Shown here piece by piece: positions 1 through 10,084 of a stretch of DNA of 64,000 bases. Every line of letters begins with the position of its first letter. Position 1 is the stretch's first letter. The position numbers and the translations under genes are program-made. Source of the stretch: Streptacidiphilus sp041262165 (GTDB lineage: Bacteria > Actinomycetota > Actinomycetes > Streptomycetales > Streptomycetaceae); the NCBI RefSeq assembly GCF_041262165.1, contig NZ_JBGCBY010000005.1, positions 62,001 to 126,000 of the forward strand, written 5' to 3'. The notes under the pieces are model-generated. The model worked only from the letters and a program-made list of their open reading frames with translations. It ran no database searches and had not been told where the DNA came from.

Positions 1-233
1 ACCCGGTCGACGGGATGCTGACCATGACCGTCACAGCCTCGACCGTGCGGCCGATCCGCATGCGGTTCGCGCTGCCGCCGAACGCGGAGGCCGTGCGCGA
101 GGCGGTCGAGTACGCGATCGCGCCGGACGAGTACTACGACGACATCCACGGACTGCCGGCCTGGCGAAGGCATATGACCTTTCGCTTCGCCGAGGAGATC
201 CGCCGTGAACTGACCGAGGAAGGTGGACGATGA
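1..233 (+). CDS. Molybdenum hydroxylase FAD-binding subunit, C-terminal end (partial)
   Basis: The reading frame is open from the window edge (first full codon at base 3) to the stop at 231-233, so only about the last 77 residues are present. The tail (PAWRRHMTFRFAEEIRRELTE) resembles the C-terminal domain of CoxM/XdhB-type flavoprotein subunits, which pass electrons from the Fe-S domain to FAD in xanthine dehydrogenase-like enzymes. Its stop overlaps the ATG of the next gene by 4 bp (ATGA), which indicates translational coupling with the Fe-S/Mo subunit. The family call is inferred mainly from this neighbour, because the FAD-binding motifs lie outside the window. Confidence 0.75.
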   Translation, partial: PVDGMLTMTVTASTVRPIRMRFALPPNAEAVREAVEYAIAPDEYYDDIHGLPAWRRHMTFRFAEEIRRELTEEGGR

Positions 234-2985
234 GCTTCGAGGTCCGCGTCAACGACCAGGACTTCGACGCCGAGCCCCGCCCCGGGCAGTGTCTGCGCAC
301 CTACCTGCGCGACCGTGGCTGGTTCGGGGTGAAGAAGGGCTGCGATGCCGGCGACTGCGGTGCGTGCACCGTCCAGGTCGACGGCAAGCCCGTGCACAGC
401 TGCATCTACCCGGCCGTGTGCGCCGAGGGCCGCTCGGTGACCACTGTCGAGGGGCTGGCCAAGGACGGCGAACTTCATCCGATGCAGCAGAAGTTCCTGG
501 ACGCCCAGGGCTTCCAGTGCGGTTTCTGCACCGCCGGGTTCCTGATGACCACCTCGGCCCTCGATGAGGAGCAACTCACGGACCTGCCACGGTCGTTGAA
601 GGGAAACCTGTGCCGCTGCACCGGCTACCGGGCGATCGAGGACGCCATTCGCGGGGTCAGGCACACCGAACAGCCCCGCGCCGGGCAGGCCGTCGGTCGC
701 AGCCTCGGCGCGCCGGCCGGGCCGCAGGTGGTCACCGGCACCGCCCGCTACACCTTCGACATCGAGGTCGAGGGGCTGCTGCACATGAAGCTGCTGCGCT
801 CCCCGCACCCGCACGCCCGGATCATCTCGATCGACACCTCGGCCGCGCTGCGGGCGCCGGGGGTGCACGCGGTGTTCACCCACCACGACGCGCCGGACAG
901 GCTGTACTCCTCTGCCCGGCACGAGCACCCCACTGAGGACCCGGACGACACCCGGGTGCTGGACGACGTGGTCCGCTTCGTCGGGCAGCGCGTGGCGGCC
1001 GTGGTAGCCGACAGCGAGGGGCTGCCGAGGAGGGCTGCCGCCGGATCGCCGTCGAGTACGAGGAACTCCCGTACGTGGTCGACCCGGAGCTGGCGATGCT
1101 GCCCGGTGCACCAGTGATTCACCCGAAGGGTCCGGAGTCGCGCATCTTCCGTGCCGCGGACAACGTCTGCGGCGAGGTGCACGGCGAGATGGGCAGCGTC
1201 GAACGGGGTTTCGCCGAGGCTGACGTCGTCTATGAGGAGACCTTCCAGACCCAACGGGTGCAGCACGCCAGCCTGGAGACGCATGGCTGTGTCGCCTGGT
1301 TCGAGGAGAACGAGGAGACCGGCGAGGAACGGATCGCGGTTCGCTCGTCCACCCAGGTGCCCTTCCTGACCCGGCGTGCGCTGTGCGCGCTGTACGACCT
1401 GCCGCAGGACAAGGTCAGGGTGGTCGCGGGCCGGGTCGGCGGCGGGTTCGGCGGCAAGCAGGAGATGCTGACCGAGGACATCGTCGTGCTGGCCGCGCTG
1501 AAGCTGCACCGTCCGGTCAAGCTGGAATTCACCCGCCCCGAGCAGTTCTACGGCGCGACCACCCGCCACCCGTTCAAGATCACGGTGAGGGTCGGTGCCC
1601 GGACTGACGGCACTCTGACGGCTCTGCAATTCCGAGTGGTCTCCAACACCGGCGCGTACGGCAACCACGGCCCGGCGGTGATATTCCACAGCGTGGGCGA
1701 GTCGATGGGCGTGTACAAGGCGCCGAACAAGAAGGTGAACGCCTACTCCGTCTACACCAACTGCGTGCCCGCCGGGGCGTTCCGCGGCTACGGGCTTGGC
1801 CAGGTGACCTTCGCTCTGGAGTCGGCGATGGACGAGCTGGCCCGACGCCTGGGCATCGATCCGCTGATCCTGCGCGAGAAGAACGTCATCGGCCCTGGCG
1901 ACCACATGGAGGGCCCCTGCGGCGAGGAGGAGGATCTGCACATCGCCAGCTACGGCCTGGACCAGTGCCTCCAGGTGGTGCGCGACGCCATCGCCGACGA
2001 CCGCAGCGCCGAACAGGCACCCGAAGGATGGCTGATCGGCCAGGGCTTCGCCATGGCCGCCATCGCCACTGGCCCGCCCGGCGGCCACTTCGCCGACGCG
2101 ACGGTGAAGCTGCTGGAGGACGGCACGTACGACATCGCCGTCGGTACGGCGGAGTTCGGCAACGGCACCACCACCGTGCACAAGCAGATCACCGCGGGGG
2201 CGCTCGGCACCACGGTGGACCGTATCGCGATCCGGCAGTCCGACACCGATGTCGTCCGGCACGACACCGGCGCCTTCGGCTCGGCGGGGACGGTGGTCGC
2301 CGGCAAGGCGGTGATGAAGGCCGCCAACGCGCTTGCCGAGCAGATCCTCTCCTTCACCGCCGAATATGCCCGCACGTCGCGCAGCCTGCTGCGGCTCACC
2401 GCCGACGCGGTCGAGTGCGACGGGCGGCTGGTGTCCCTCAAGGAGGTCTTCGAGGCAGCGCGTGGCAGGGGAGTCGACCTGGCAGCCGACGGTCACTGGG
2501 GCGGCTCCCCGCGCTCGGTGGCCTTCAACTCGCAGTGGTTCCGTCTGGCGGTCGACCCCGACAGCGGCGAGATAAGGATCCTGCGCAGCGTCCACGGGGC
2601 GGATGCCGGAAAGGTCATGAACCCTTTGCAGTGCCGCGGCCAGGTCGAGGGCGGCGTCGCCCAGGCCCTCGGCGCGACCCTCTTCGAACAGGTCCTCGTG
2701 GACGAACGCGGTCAGGTCACCACCGCCGCCTTCCGCCGCTACCGACTGCCGACCTACGCCGACGTGCCGCGCACCGAGGTCCACTTCACGGAGACCTCGG
2801 ACGCCATCGGGCCGCTCGGCGCCAAGTCGATGAGCGAGAGCCCCTTCAATCCGGTCCCGCCCGCCTTCGCCAACGCCCTGCGCGACGCCACCGGCATCCG
2901 CTTCACCGAGGCCCCCTTCCTCCGCGACAAGGTCTGGCAGGCCATCAGCGAGCACCGCGCCAGGACGCGCGCACAGCGTGCATGA
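230..2985 (+). pseudogene. Xanthine dehydrogenase-type Fe-S/molybdopterin fusion subunit, interrupted by a 1-base frameshift
   Basis: The N-terminal part (from 230) is a two-cluster [2Fe-2S] module. A plant-type cluster uses C38, C43, C46 and C58; the second cluster uses C97, C100, C128 and C130. It runs directly into a molybdopterin-binding domain. Homology in that frame stops near 1016-1021 and resumes at 1021 in the next frame (AAEEGCRRIAVEYEELPYVV), continuing to the stop at 2985. The Mo domain has RVGGGFGGKQE, the AFRGYGLGQ loop and a late MSESPFNPV segment in the active-site glutamate region. One G appears to be missing from the GGGG run at 1018-1021. Either the gene is inactivated or the assembly has an indel. 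Fe-S and Mo domains fused without the FAD domain is an uncommon but known layout. The substrate is unknown; purines or other N-heterocycles are plausible given the NCS1 permease downstream. Confidence 0.85.
1016..1021 (+). other. Frameshift site in the Fe-S/Mo subunit gene
   Basis: The upstream frame reads GCC GAC AGC GAG GGG here, while the downstream homologous frame begins GCT GCC GAG GAG at 1021. A single extra G would restore a continuous protein reading ADSEGAAEEG. The site is a four-G run, a typical spot for both real slippage mutations and sequencing indels. Confidence 0.85.
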
Positions 2986-3244
2986 GAGGTCCTCGCCCGT
3001 CTGAACCGCCGACTCCGCGACTCGGTTCGGGCAGCAAGCGGGGCCCTGGATGCAAAAGCTGGAGCCTTGCGGCCGTGGAGCCGACGAACGACTGAACTCC
3101 CGCCCTGTGAACGCTGCTTGAAAGAGCTGGACGGCTTGCACATCGGGGTGGCGTGGGCGACGCGATAGCTGCAGGACCGGCGCGAATCGAAACCGGTGCT
3201 CCGACCCGCCGAGTCCGGTCGGCGCCTGCCGATCGGGCAGGCCT

Positions 3245-4693
3245 TCAGTGGTCGTCTTGGTGGGTCTGGGCGGTGGAGGGCGCAAGCGCCGGGATTCGGC
3301 GCAGGGTGATGTGGCACAAGGCGGCGAGTGCGAAGCCGACTGCGGAGGTGATGTCTCCGATTGCGGGGTGGGCCTTGGCGATCGGACCGGTGTAGTAGCT
3401 CTGGTTGCTGAACAGCCAGACCGACACGGCCGCGCCCAGGAGGAAGGAGAGCAGACCCGACCAGTTCGTGAAGCGCGGGTCGGTGAGGCGGGTACCGATG
3501 TCCTCACGTCGCGTCAGGAATCGCTCGGTGAGGTACACCGCGATCCAGGGGCCGACCCAGTAGCTGATGATGAGGAGGAAGTTCTCGTAGCGGCTGCCGG
3601 AGTCCTTCAGTCCGGTGAGGGCGACCGCAGTTCCGAGGACTCCGAAGACGATGACCGCCCAGGCGCGCGTGGATCTGACCGGGAGCCTGATTCCGAGGGT
3701 GGTGAAGGAGACGGCAGCGGAGTAGATGTTGAGGGCGTTCGCGCATACGCCGCCCAGGATGATCGCCAGCAGGGTGAGGTCCGCCAGAGGGCTTGGCAGA
3801 AGACCGGTGAAGGCCGCGGTGGGTGAGGCGTTGGGATCGGTTGCGATGGTGGCGGAGGCGGCACCGGCGGCCAGGAGAACGGCGTTGGAGCCGAAGTTGC
3901 CGACCGCCGGCCACAGGCCGGTCTGCCACCTCGGGGCTGTCGACGGGAGGTAGCGGGTGTAGTCGGAGGCGAAGGGCGTCCAGCCGCCCGCGTAGCCGAA
4001 GGCGGCTCCGGCGGTGAGGAGGAATCCGCCGGAGCCGCCGCCGTGGCTGGGAGCACCGAGGTGGGCCTTGCCGAGGGTGGCCACCGTGGCGGTCAGGAAC
4101 ACCACGACCAGGACCGGCATGGCGAAGCGCTCGAACCGGTGGATGAGATTGTGGCCCAGGAAGCCGGCCAGGATCTGAAGCGCGGCCACGGCGAGCAGGC
4201 TGGGTATCTTGGGCAGGCCCAGGAGGGTGTTCAGGGCGAGGGCCGCGCTGACGCTGTTCACAGCGAACCAGCCCAATCCGGCGGTCAGCGTGTTCACCGC
4301 GGCCGGAACGCAGTTGCCGAGGCGCCCGAAGGCCAGACGGCTGAGCGCCATCTGCGGAAGTCCGTGCAGCGGACCGTCCTGGCTGAGCAGGCCCAGGCAG
4401 AGCGAGGCGAGGCCGGTGCCGAGGAGCAGGGCGGCCATCGCCTGCCAGAAGCTGAGTCCGAAGGCCGAGACGGCGAGGACGCCGATGAAGACGGTGGCGA
4501 ACTCCATGTTGGGCGAGGTCCAGGTCCACAGCAGATGCAGCGGTCTGCCGTGGCGCTCGGCGGCTGGGATGGCCTCGGATCCCGCCGCCTCGACGGCGAG
4601 GACCTTGGAGCCGTATGCGGATTGCGATTCTGACGGAGCATCAAGGGCGGTGGGTCTCGCAGGTGCGTCGCTGGACTGGGTCATTCGTCTCAC
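3245..4693 (-). CDS. NCS1-family purine/cytosine-type permease
   Basis: This 482-residue protein has about twelve hydrophobic segments. Its N-terminal region carries the NCS1 hallmark around TWTSPNMEFATVFIG (first membrane helix), followed by the QDGPLHGLPQMALSR segment. NCS1 carriers import nucleobases, allantoin, hydantoins or thiamine precursors by cation symport. An alternative start at 4684 (MTQSS) would remove three residues. The start overlaps the stop of the upstream hydrolase gene by 4 bp (ATGA), so the two are almost certainly co-translated. It converges on the molybdenum hydroxylase genes, which suggests uptake of an N-heterocycle oxidised by that enzyme. The substrate cannot be read from sequence. 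Confidence 0.85.
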   Translation of the reverse strand: MRRMTQSSDAPARPTALDAPSESQSAYGSKVLAVEAAGSEAIPAAERHGRPLHLLWTWTSPNMEFATVFIGVLAVSAFGLSFWQAMAALLLGTGLASLCLGLLSQDGPLHGLPQMALSRLAFGRLGNCVPAAVNTLTAGLGWFAVNSVSAALALNTLLGLPKIPSLLAVAALQILAGFLGHNLIHRFERFAMPVLVVVFLTATVATLGKAHLGAPSHGGGSGGFLLTAGAAFGYAGGWTPFASDYTRYLPSTAPRWQTGLWPAVGNFGSNAVLLAAGAASATIATDPNASPTAAFTGLLPSPLADLTLLAIILGGVCANALNIYSAAVSFTTLGIRLPVRSTRAWAVIVFGVLGTAVALTGLKDSGSRYENFLLIISYWVGPWIAVYLTERFLTRREDIGTRLTDPRFTNWSGLLSFLLGAAVSVWLFSNQSYYTGPIAKAHPAIGDITSAVGFALAALCHITLRRIPALAPSTAQTHQDDH

Positions 4694-5544
4694 TTGCCTT
4701 CACTGGAGAGGGGCATGGCGCTCGTCGAGTGATGCCCGGCGAATCGGGTGTGGAGTTCGGAGGTCAACGCCGGCCAGACCACCGGATCGTGGCCGGGAAC
4801 CAGGCGGTAGTTGCGTTCGGCGGCGATGCGCTTGAGCTTGCGGATCTGCTCGACGGTCTCCGCAGGTTCCACACCGACGGTGGCGCCGATCGCGAGCTCG
4901 TGCTCGATGTTCTCGGTGAGGTCTGCGGCGTCGAAGGCGAAGACGAATCCGCCCCCGCCGACCGAGTCGTCCAGATCCACCACGAAGCTCTGGTGTCCGG
5001 GAGTGTGACCCGCCGTCAGAACCGCGGTGACGCCAGGAGCGATCTCGGCGTCACCGTCAGCGACCTCCCAGAGCATGTCGGGGTGGTCGAAGTCGATCCG
5101 GTTGACTGCGTTGCGCTCGGGGATCGGGTGGGGTGAGAACCCGAAGTCGAGCTCGGCCCGCTGGACGTGCACCGGCACCCGTCCGGCAAAGTGCCTGAGG
5201 CCGCCGGCGTGGTCGTGGTGCAGATGGCTCATGCCGACCGCGTAGATCCTGTCCATGTCGATGCCCGCGCGGGCCAGGGCCTCTTCCAGCGGCTCCCCCG
5301 GGCCCGGCAGGATGGGACGGTAGGCCGGATCGCCGAAGAAGCGCCGACGCAGGGCGGCGTCGTTGATCAGCGCGGTGTTGAATCCGGTGTCCAGCAGCAT
5401 CCAGCCGCCATCACACTCCAGCAGCACTCCCGGAGTGGGTTCGCGCAGGCGCTGCTCGGGCGGAGCTCCGTGGACGGAGATCGACTTGGGCAGGTCCTCC
5501 CAGCCGAGAGTGAGCAGGATGATCCGACGTACGCCGTTCTTCAC
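4690..5544 (-). CDS. Metallo-beta-lactamase-fold hydrolase (AHL-lactonase-like)
   Basis: The metal-binding motif HLHHDH is present (SHLHHDHAGG), followed by TAGHTPGHQ, FAFDAADL and a late VPGHDPVVW. Together these supply the His/Asp ligands of a dinuclear zinc site in the AttM/AiiA-like branch of the MBL fold. I chose the GTG at 5544 because GGGAG sits 5 nt upstream; an ATG at 5592 would add 16 residues rich in Pro and Ala. With the GTG start the protein has 284 residues. It overlaps the permease gene by 4 bp and is the promoter-proximal gene of that pair. Members hydrolyse lactones, amides or cyclic imides. Because the partner is a nucleobase-type permease, hydrolysis of a ring compound is as likely as quorum quenching. 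Confidence 0.8.
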   Translation of the reverse strand: MKNGVRRIILLTLGWEDLPKSISVHGAPPEQRLREPTPGVLLECDGGWMLLDTGFNTALINDAALRRRFFGDPAYRPILPGPGEPLEEALARAGIDMDRIYAVGMSHLHHDHAGGLRHFAGRVPVHVQRAELDFGFSPHPIPERNAVNRIDFDHPDMLWEVADGDAEIAPGVTAVLTAGHTPGHQSFVVDLDDSVGGGGFVFAFDAADLTENIEHELAIGATVGVEPAETVEQIRKLKRIAAERNYRLVPGHDPVVWPALTSELHTRFAGHHSTSAMPLSSEGK

Positions 5545-5972
5545 AGGAGCTCCCAGGTCGGCAGCCGACGATGGGGCAGCCGGGCGCGGCATGCCTCCCG
5601 GGCCTCTGACCCGCCGGGAAACGGGGGCTCAACGGGGATCGGGTTGTTCACCATGCTGGTCCTCCTGGTGTGAGCGGCGGACGGAGGTGAGCGGCTCAAG
5701 CCCGACCCACTGCCGAAGTCTCGGGGAGCGGGTCTTGCTCAGTGGCGTCAAGCCGCAGGGCGCGTCCGTCGGGCCATGGCCGCGACCGGGGACCAACCGT
5801 GCCGCAGCTCAATACCTGTCAGGTGACAGAAATTAGGGCCGCCGGGTTTCACCGCGATGTCACGCCCATGTCGGCACGGTAAGAGGCCGCCTGGCCAAGC
5901 CGATCGCGGACGACTCTGGGTTCCTCACAGGACGGGGGCTCGTCCGCGTGTTGCGGCCAGTACAGTACGTGG
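5545..5972. other. Divergent intergenic region between the hydrolase/permease operon and nadE
   Basis: About 430 bp with no convincing gene. It must hold the promoters for both divergent transcription units. The only symmetrical element I see is the inverted repeat at 5816-5829. Confidence 0.6.
5816..5829. promoter_or_regulatory. Inverted repeat CTGTCA-GG-TGACAG, possible operator
   Basis: Perfect 6-2-6 inverted repeat. The overlapping ACCTG-T-CAGGT at 5814-5824 is also symmetric. It lies about 270 bp upstream of the hydrolase start and about 145 bp upstream of nadE, in a locally AT-richer stretch. It suits a dimeric repressor such as a GntR-type protein, but no regulator gene is adjacent. 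Confidence 0.35.
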
Positions 5973-6842
<870 letters not shown>

Positions 6843-7298
6843 TCCCGCACCGCTCTGGAGCTGCCGGCGCAGCACCGCGTTCTCGTGCCGTAGCACCAGC
6901 AGTTCCGCGTCCTTGACGGACTCCCGGCTCAACACAGCACTTCCGGTACGGACGGCCGCGCACGGGTGGCCCGGTACAGCAGCGAGATGGTTACCGGCGT
7001 CGCGTCGCAGCGACCGCCGATAGCTTTCTGCACGCATCCGCCCACCTGCGGCTGTTCTGTGGCCGAGCACGGAAATGGGGGGCGGGGCCGCACGCGCCGC
7101 TGGTAGCGTCGGCGGTATGCAGGTCATCACGCGCAGCATCGCCGCGGCCGCACGAGCTATCAGCTCGCCGGTTGCCGCTGCCTGACCTCCCTCCCGCCGG
7201 CGACCGGAAACGGTCCGCCGGTGCGTCGTTCGACACCCTTTCGCTTGCCTGTGCCAGCGCGGTCGTTTCCGGTCCCCAAGACCCGAAGGGCCCGTGCC
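6843..7298. other. Gene-poor stretch between nadE and the AlaRS-like gene
   Basis: About 455 bp with no intact gene. The left part carries a transposase-like fragment on the minus strand (6850-6930). The remainder shows no domain I recognise and presumably holds the promoter of the AlaRS-like gene. Confidence 0.5.
6850..6930 (-). pseudogene. Transposase/integrase N-terminal remnant
   Basis: Read on the minus strand, this stretch encodes ESVKDAELLVLRHENAVLRR. It closely resembles the start of the integrase-type transposases common in Streptomyces (KDAEL-LVLRHE-AVLRRQ). Recognisable sequence ends after about 27 codons and no catalytic core follows, so it is at most a scar of an old insertion. 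Confidence 0.45.
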
Positions 7299-8495
7299 AT
7301 GAACACCGAACAGACCGTCAGCACATTCGTCGACTTCTTCCGTGAGCGCGGACACCAGCGCATCACCGGCGACTCGCTGCTGCCGCCTCCCGGAGACCCG
7401 GTGCTGTTCACCACCTCCGGCATGCATCCGCTCACGCCTTACCTGGAGGGCCGTCCGCACCCGCTCGGACGGCGCCTGGTCGGTCTCCAACGCTGCCTGC
7501 GCACCACCGATCTGGACGAAGTCGGCGACAGCACCCACCTGACGGTGTTCGAGATGCTCGGCTCCTGGTCGCTGGGAAACTACGACGGCTCGCAGAGTCT
7601 GCGGTGGGGTTACGAACTCCTCCGTGACGGCTACGGCCTCCACCCCGACCGGCTGCACGTCACCGTCTTCGGCGGTGACGAAGAGGTCGGCCCCGATACC
7701 GAGTCCCTGCGCACCTGGAACGAGCTCGGAGTGCCCGTGGAACTCACAGGGGAGGACAACTGGTGGTCGAACGGTCCCACCGGGCCGTGCGGACCCGACT
7801 CCGAGATCTTCGTATGGACCGGGGACATGCCACCGCGGGGGACACCGAGCACTGACCCGCAGTGGGTCGAGGTCTGGAACCACGTGAAGATGCGCTACCG
7901 CCGTCACGACGACGGCCGCCTCGAACCCCTCGTGCAGACCAGCATCGACACCGGGCTGGGACTGGAACGGCTGGTCACGATCCTGCAGAAGAAGGGCTCC
8001 GTGTTCGAGTGCGACGTCTTCGAGCCGTGGATGAGTGTCATCCCGACCGTGTGGGGCGCGGACCAGACGTCACTGCGCATCATCGTCGACCACCTGCGCT
8101 CCGGCATCGTCGTCATCGGCGACGGGATCACCCCGTCCAACACAGGGCGCGGCTACGTGCTGCGCCGGCTGGTGCGGCGCGTGCTGACCATCCTGTGGCG
8201 TGACGACTCCACCCGTACCCTGTCCGACCTGCCGGTGGACCTCCTGGAACACACCCGCGACCACTTCCGGCAGACGAGCGACGTCGGGCACGTGCGTGAC
8301 GTGCTGCTCACCGAAGAGCGGCGGTTCCTCGGCCTGTTGGAGCGCGGCCGGGTGGTCCTGTCGCGTCAGGGCCTCACTGGCGGGCCGTTGACCGAGGAAC
8401 AGTACGACTATCTTCACGACACCCACGGCTTGCCCCGTGAGCTGGTCCTCGGCCTTCTCACCCCGAACCGCGCTGACGGCGTCGCCCCGCGCTGA
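7299..8495 (+). CDS. Stand-alone alanyl-tRNA synthetase catalytic-domain protein
   Basis: This 398-residue protein matches only the class II catalytic and tRNA-acceptor parts of AlaRS. Visible are GLQRCLRTTDLDEVGDSTH (motif 2 region, about 62-80), FEMLGSWSLGNY, TGPCGPDSEIF, motif 3 DTGLGLERLV (about 218-226), and the helical block SLRIIVDHLRSG with PSNTGRGYVLRRLVRR. It stops just after YDYLHDTHGLP. The editing domain and C-Ala domain of full AlaRS (about 880 residues) are absent. The ATG at 7299 is chosen for GAAGGG at suitable spacing; an in-frame upstream start at 7221 lacks one. It may activate alanine or another amino acid for a non-ribosomal purpose, or be an orphan tRNA-charging paralog. 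No biosynthetic neighbours decide this. Confidence 0.85.
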   Translation: MNTEQTVSTFVDFFRERGHQRITGDSLLPPPGDPVLFTTSGMHPLTPYLEGRPHPLGRRLVGLQRCLRTTDLDEVGDSTHLTVFEMLGSWSLGNYDGSQSLRWGYELLRDGYGLHPDRLHVTVFGGDEEVGPDTESLRTWNELGVPVELTGEDNWWSNGPTGPCGPDSEIFVWTGDMPPRGTPSTDPQWVEVWNHVKMRYRRHDDGRLEPLVQTSIDTGLGLERLVTILQKKGSVFECDVFEPWMSVIPTVWGADQTSLRIIVDHLRSGIVVIGDGITPSNTGRGYVLRRLVRRVLTILWRDDSTRTLSDLPVDLLEHTRDHFRQTSDVGHVRDVLLTEERRFLGLLERGRVVLSRQGLTGGPLTEEQYDYLHDTHGLPRELVLGLLTPNRADGVAPR

Positions 8496-8566
8496 CCCGC
8501 GCTGACCCGCGCTCACGGCGCAGGGGGGGTGCGGCGCTGCGCTGCTCGTGTGCGTGTCCGCCGAGG

Positions 8567-8600
8567 CCCTGGCCCGGTCCGTGCGCGGTCCGGGCCAGGG
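8567..8600 (+). terminator. Strong hairpin after the AlaRS-like gene
   Basis: Perfect 11-bp stem (CCCTGGCCCGG / CCGGGCCAGGG) with a 12-nt loop, 72 bp past the stop codon. There is no T-run, as is usual for actinobacterial terminators. Confidence 0.6.
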
Positions 8601-8691
8601 ACCGGGCCTCGGGCGAGTGCTGTGCCGCCGGACGGGTGCCTGCCGGAGTGTTCTGCTCCGTTTCCCGGTTCCCCGGTGCACATAGTGCGAT

Positions 8692-9900
8692 ATGACCCGT
8701 ACACGGACAGCAGTGCTCTGCGCCGCCACGCTGATCGCGGCGACGCTCCCGACCATGGCCGGCGCCGCCACCCGGACTGTCGCCCGAGAGTCGCACGCCT
8801 GTGTCAGCTCTCCGAAGCCCGCGCGCGGCGAGGCTCGCCGAGTCCTCGCCACCGCCAAGCGGGCCAAGAAGGAACTCGACCTGAAATCCGTGCTGCTGCG
8901 GGTCACTGTCAACGGCCGACCGCTCGTCACCGACGCGCTCGGCGAGTCCATGACCCGCGTTCCCGCCGAGCCGGACATGCACTTCCGCGCCGGTTCGGTC
9001 GGCATCGCCTACCTGGGCACCATCCTGCTTCAGCTCGTGGAAGAGAGGAAGGTCCGCCTCGACGACCCGGTCTCGCGCTGGCTGCCCGAGCTGCCGCACG
9101 CTCACCGGATCACCCTGCGCATGCTCGGCAGCTCCACCTCGGGCCTCGCGGACTACGTCACCGACCCCCAGTTCATCTCCGCGCTGGAGGCCGCGCCGTT
9201 CCGCCAGTGGACTCGGGCGGAGGTCGTCGGCATCTCCACGGGCCACCCGCTGCTGTACAGGCCCGGAACCAACTGGAGCTACTCCCACGCCAACTTTCAG
9301 ATCCTCGGCGCCGCCCTGGAGAAGATCACCCACACTCGGCTCGACCGCCTGCTGGAACAGCGCGTGACGGGCCCGCTCCGACTGCGCGACACCCGCAACA
9401 GCTACACCCCCGACATCCAGGCCCCCGTCCTGCACGCCTTCACCGCCGAACGCGGCAGCTACGAGGAATCGACGTTCTGGAACCCCTCGTGGACCACCGC
9501 GCCCGGTGCCGTCATCACCACCGACATCTGCGACCTGGCCCGATCGGCCCAGGCCATCGGCGCAGGAGAACTGCTCTCGCGGCGTGCCTACCGGGTCCAG
9601 CTCGACCCCGGCACGGTCGGCCTCGGCAAGGCCACCCGCACCTGTCCCGCCACCGTCTGCCTGACCAACACCGAAGCCACGCACTTCGGGCTCGGGATCA
9701 TCGTGCTGAACGGCTGGATCGTGCAGAACCCCTCATTCTCCGGCTACGCCGCCATCCAGGCCTACCTCCCGGCCGAACACCTGGCCATCGCGGTCGCAAC
9801 CACCAAGGGCCCCACCACTCCTGACGGCAACACGGCCCAGACCATCGCCGAGCGCATCGCCGCCGTCCTGGCTCCGAGCCACCCCCTGGCCACCCACTGA
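8692..9900 (+). CDS. Secreted beta-lactamase-family serine hydrolase lacking the SxxK lysine
   Basis: A 402-residue protein with a Sec signal peptide (MTRTRTAVLCAATLIAATLP, cut near AGA-A at about 25). The fold matches class C beta-lactamase/DD-peptidase relatives: FRAGSVGIAYLGT, LDDPVSRWLPELP, ITLRMLGSSTSGL, PGTNWSYSHANF, and a late HFGLGI. The catalytic SxxK tetrad reads S102-V-G-I, so the general-base lysine is missing, and the YxN motif reads Y197-S-H. If the sequence is right, the usual acyl-enzyme chemistry should be lost, leaving a binding or altered-hydrolase role. The ATG at 8692 has no strong ribosome site. Confidence 0.8.
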   Translation: MTRTRTAVLCAATLIAATLPTMAGAATRTVARESHACVSSPKPARGEARRVLATAKRAKKELDLKSVLLRVTVNGRPLVTDALGESMTRVPAEPDMHFRAGSVGIAYLGTILLQLVEERKVRLDDPVSRWLPELPHAHRITLRMLGSSTSGLADYVTDPQFISALEAAPFRQWTRAEVVGISTGHPLLYRPGTNWSYSHANFQILGAALEKITHTRLDRLLEQRVTGPLRLRDTRNSYTPDIQAPVLHAFTAERGSYEESTFWNPSWTTAPGAVITTDICDLARSAQAIGAGELLSRRAYRVQLDPGTVGLGKATRTCPATVCLTNTEATHFGLGIIVLNGWIVQNPSFSGYAAIQAYLPAEHLAIAVATTKGPTTPDGNTAQTIAERIAAVLAPSHPLATH

Positions 9901-10084
9901 CCCGCTCCCGCGGAGTCGATGAGGTTCGTGGTGGGCGCTGACGGCGCGGACCGTGCCGGCGTCCATGACGACGATGCGGTCGGCGGCGCCAGGACGACCC
10001 GGGACGGGCGTTTCGTACTCGTCCTACCGGACACGGGCCGGATCCAGGGCAGGGTCGGTGTCGAGGAGGGGCAATCACGAGATA

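Noticed and set aside
1016..1021. Programmed -1 ribosomal frameshifting in the Mo hydroxylase
   Set aside because: No slippery heptamer or downstream structure stands out; a lost G is simpler.
3160..3240. tRNA-like T-arm (GGTTTCGATTC on the minus strand)
   Set aside because: No acceptor, D or anticodon arms can be folded around it; the loop has one extra base.
748..3507. Very long open frame on the minus strand opposite the Mo hydroxylase
   Set aside because: Typical high-GC shadow frame with Arg/Ala/Gly-rich, motif-free translation opposite a well-conserved gene.
4690..5544. Assigning the MBL-fold protein as a quorum-quenching lactonase
   Set aside because: The motif is shared by many lactone, amide and phosphodiester hydrolases; context points to nucleobase-type transport instead.
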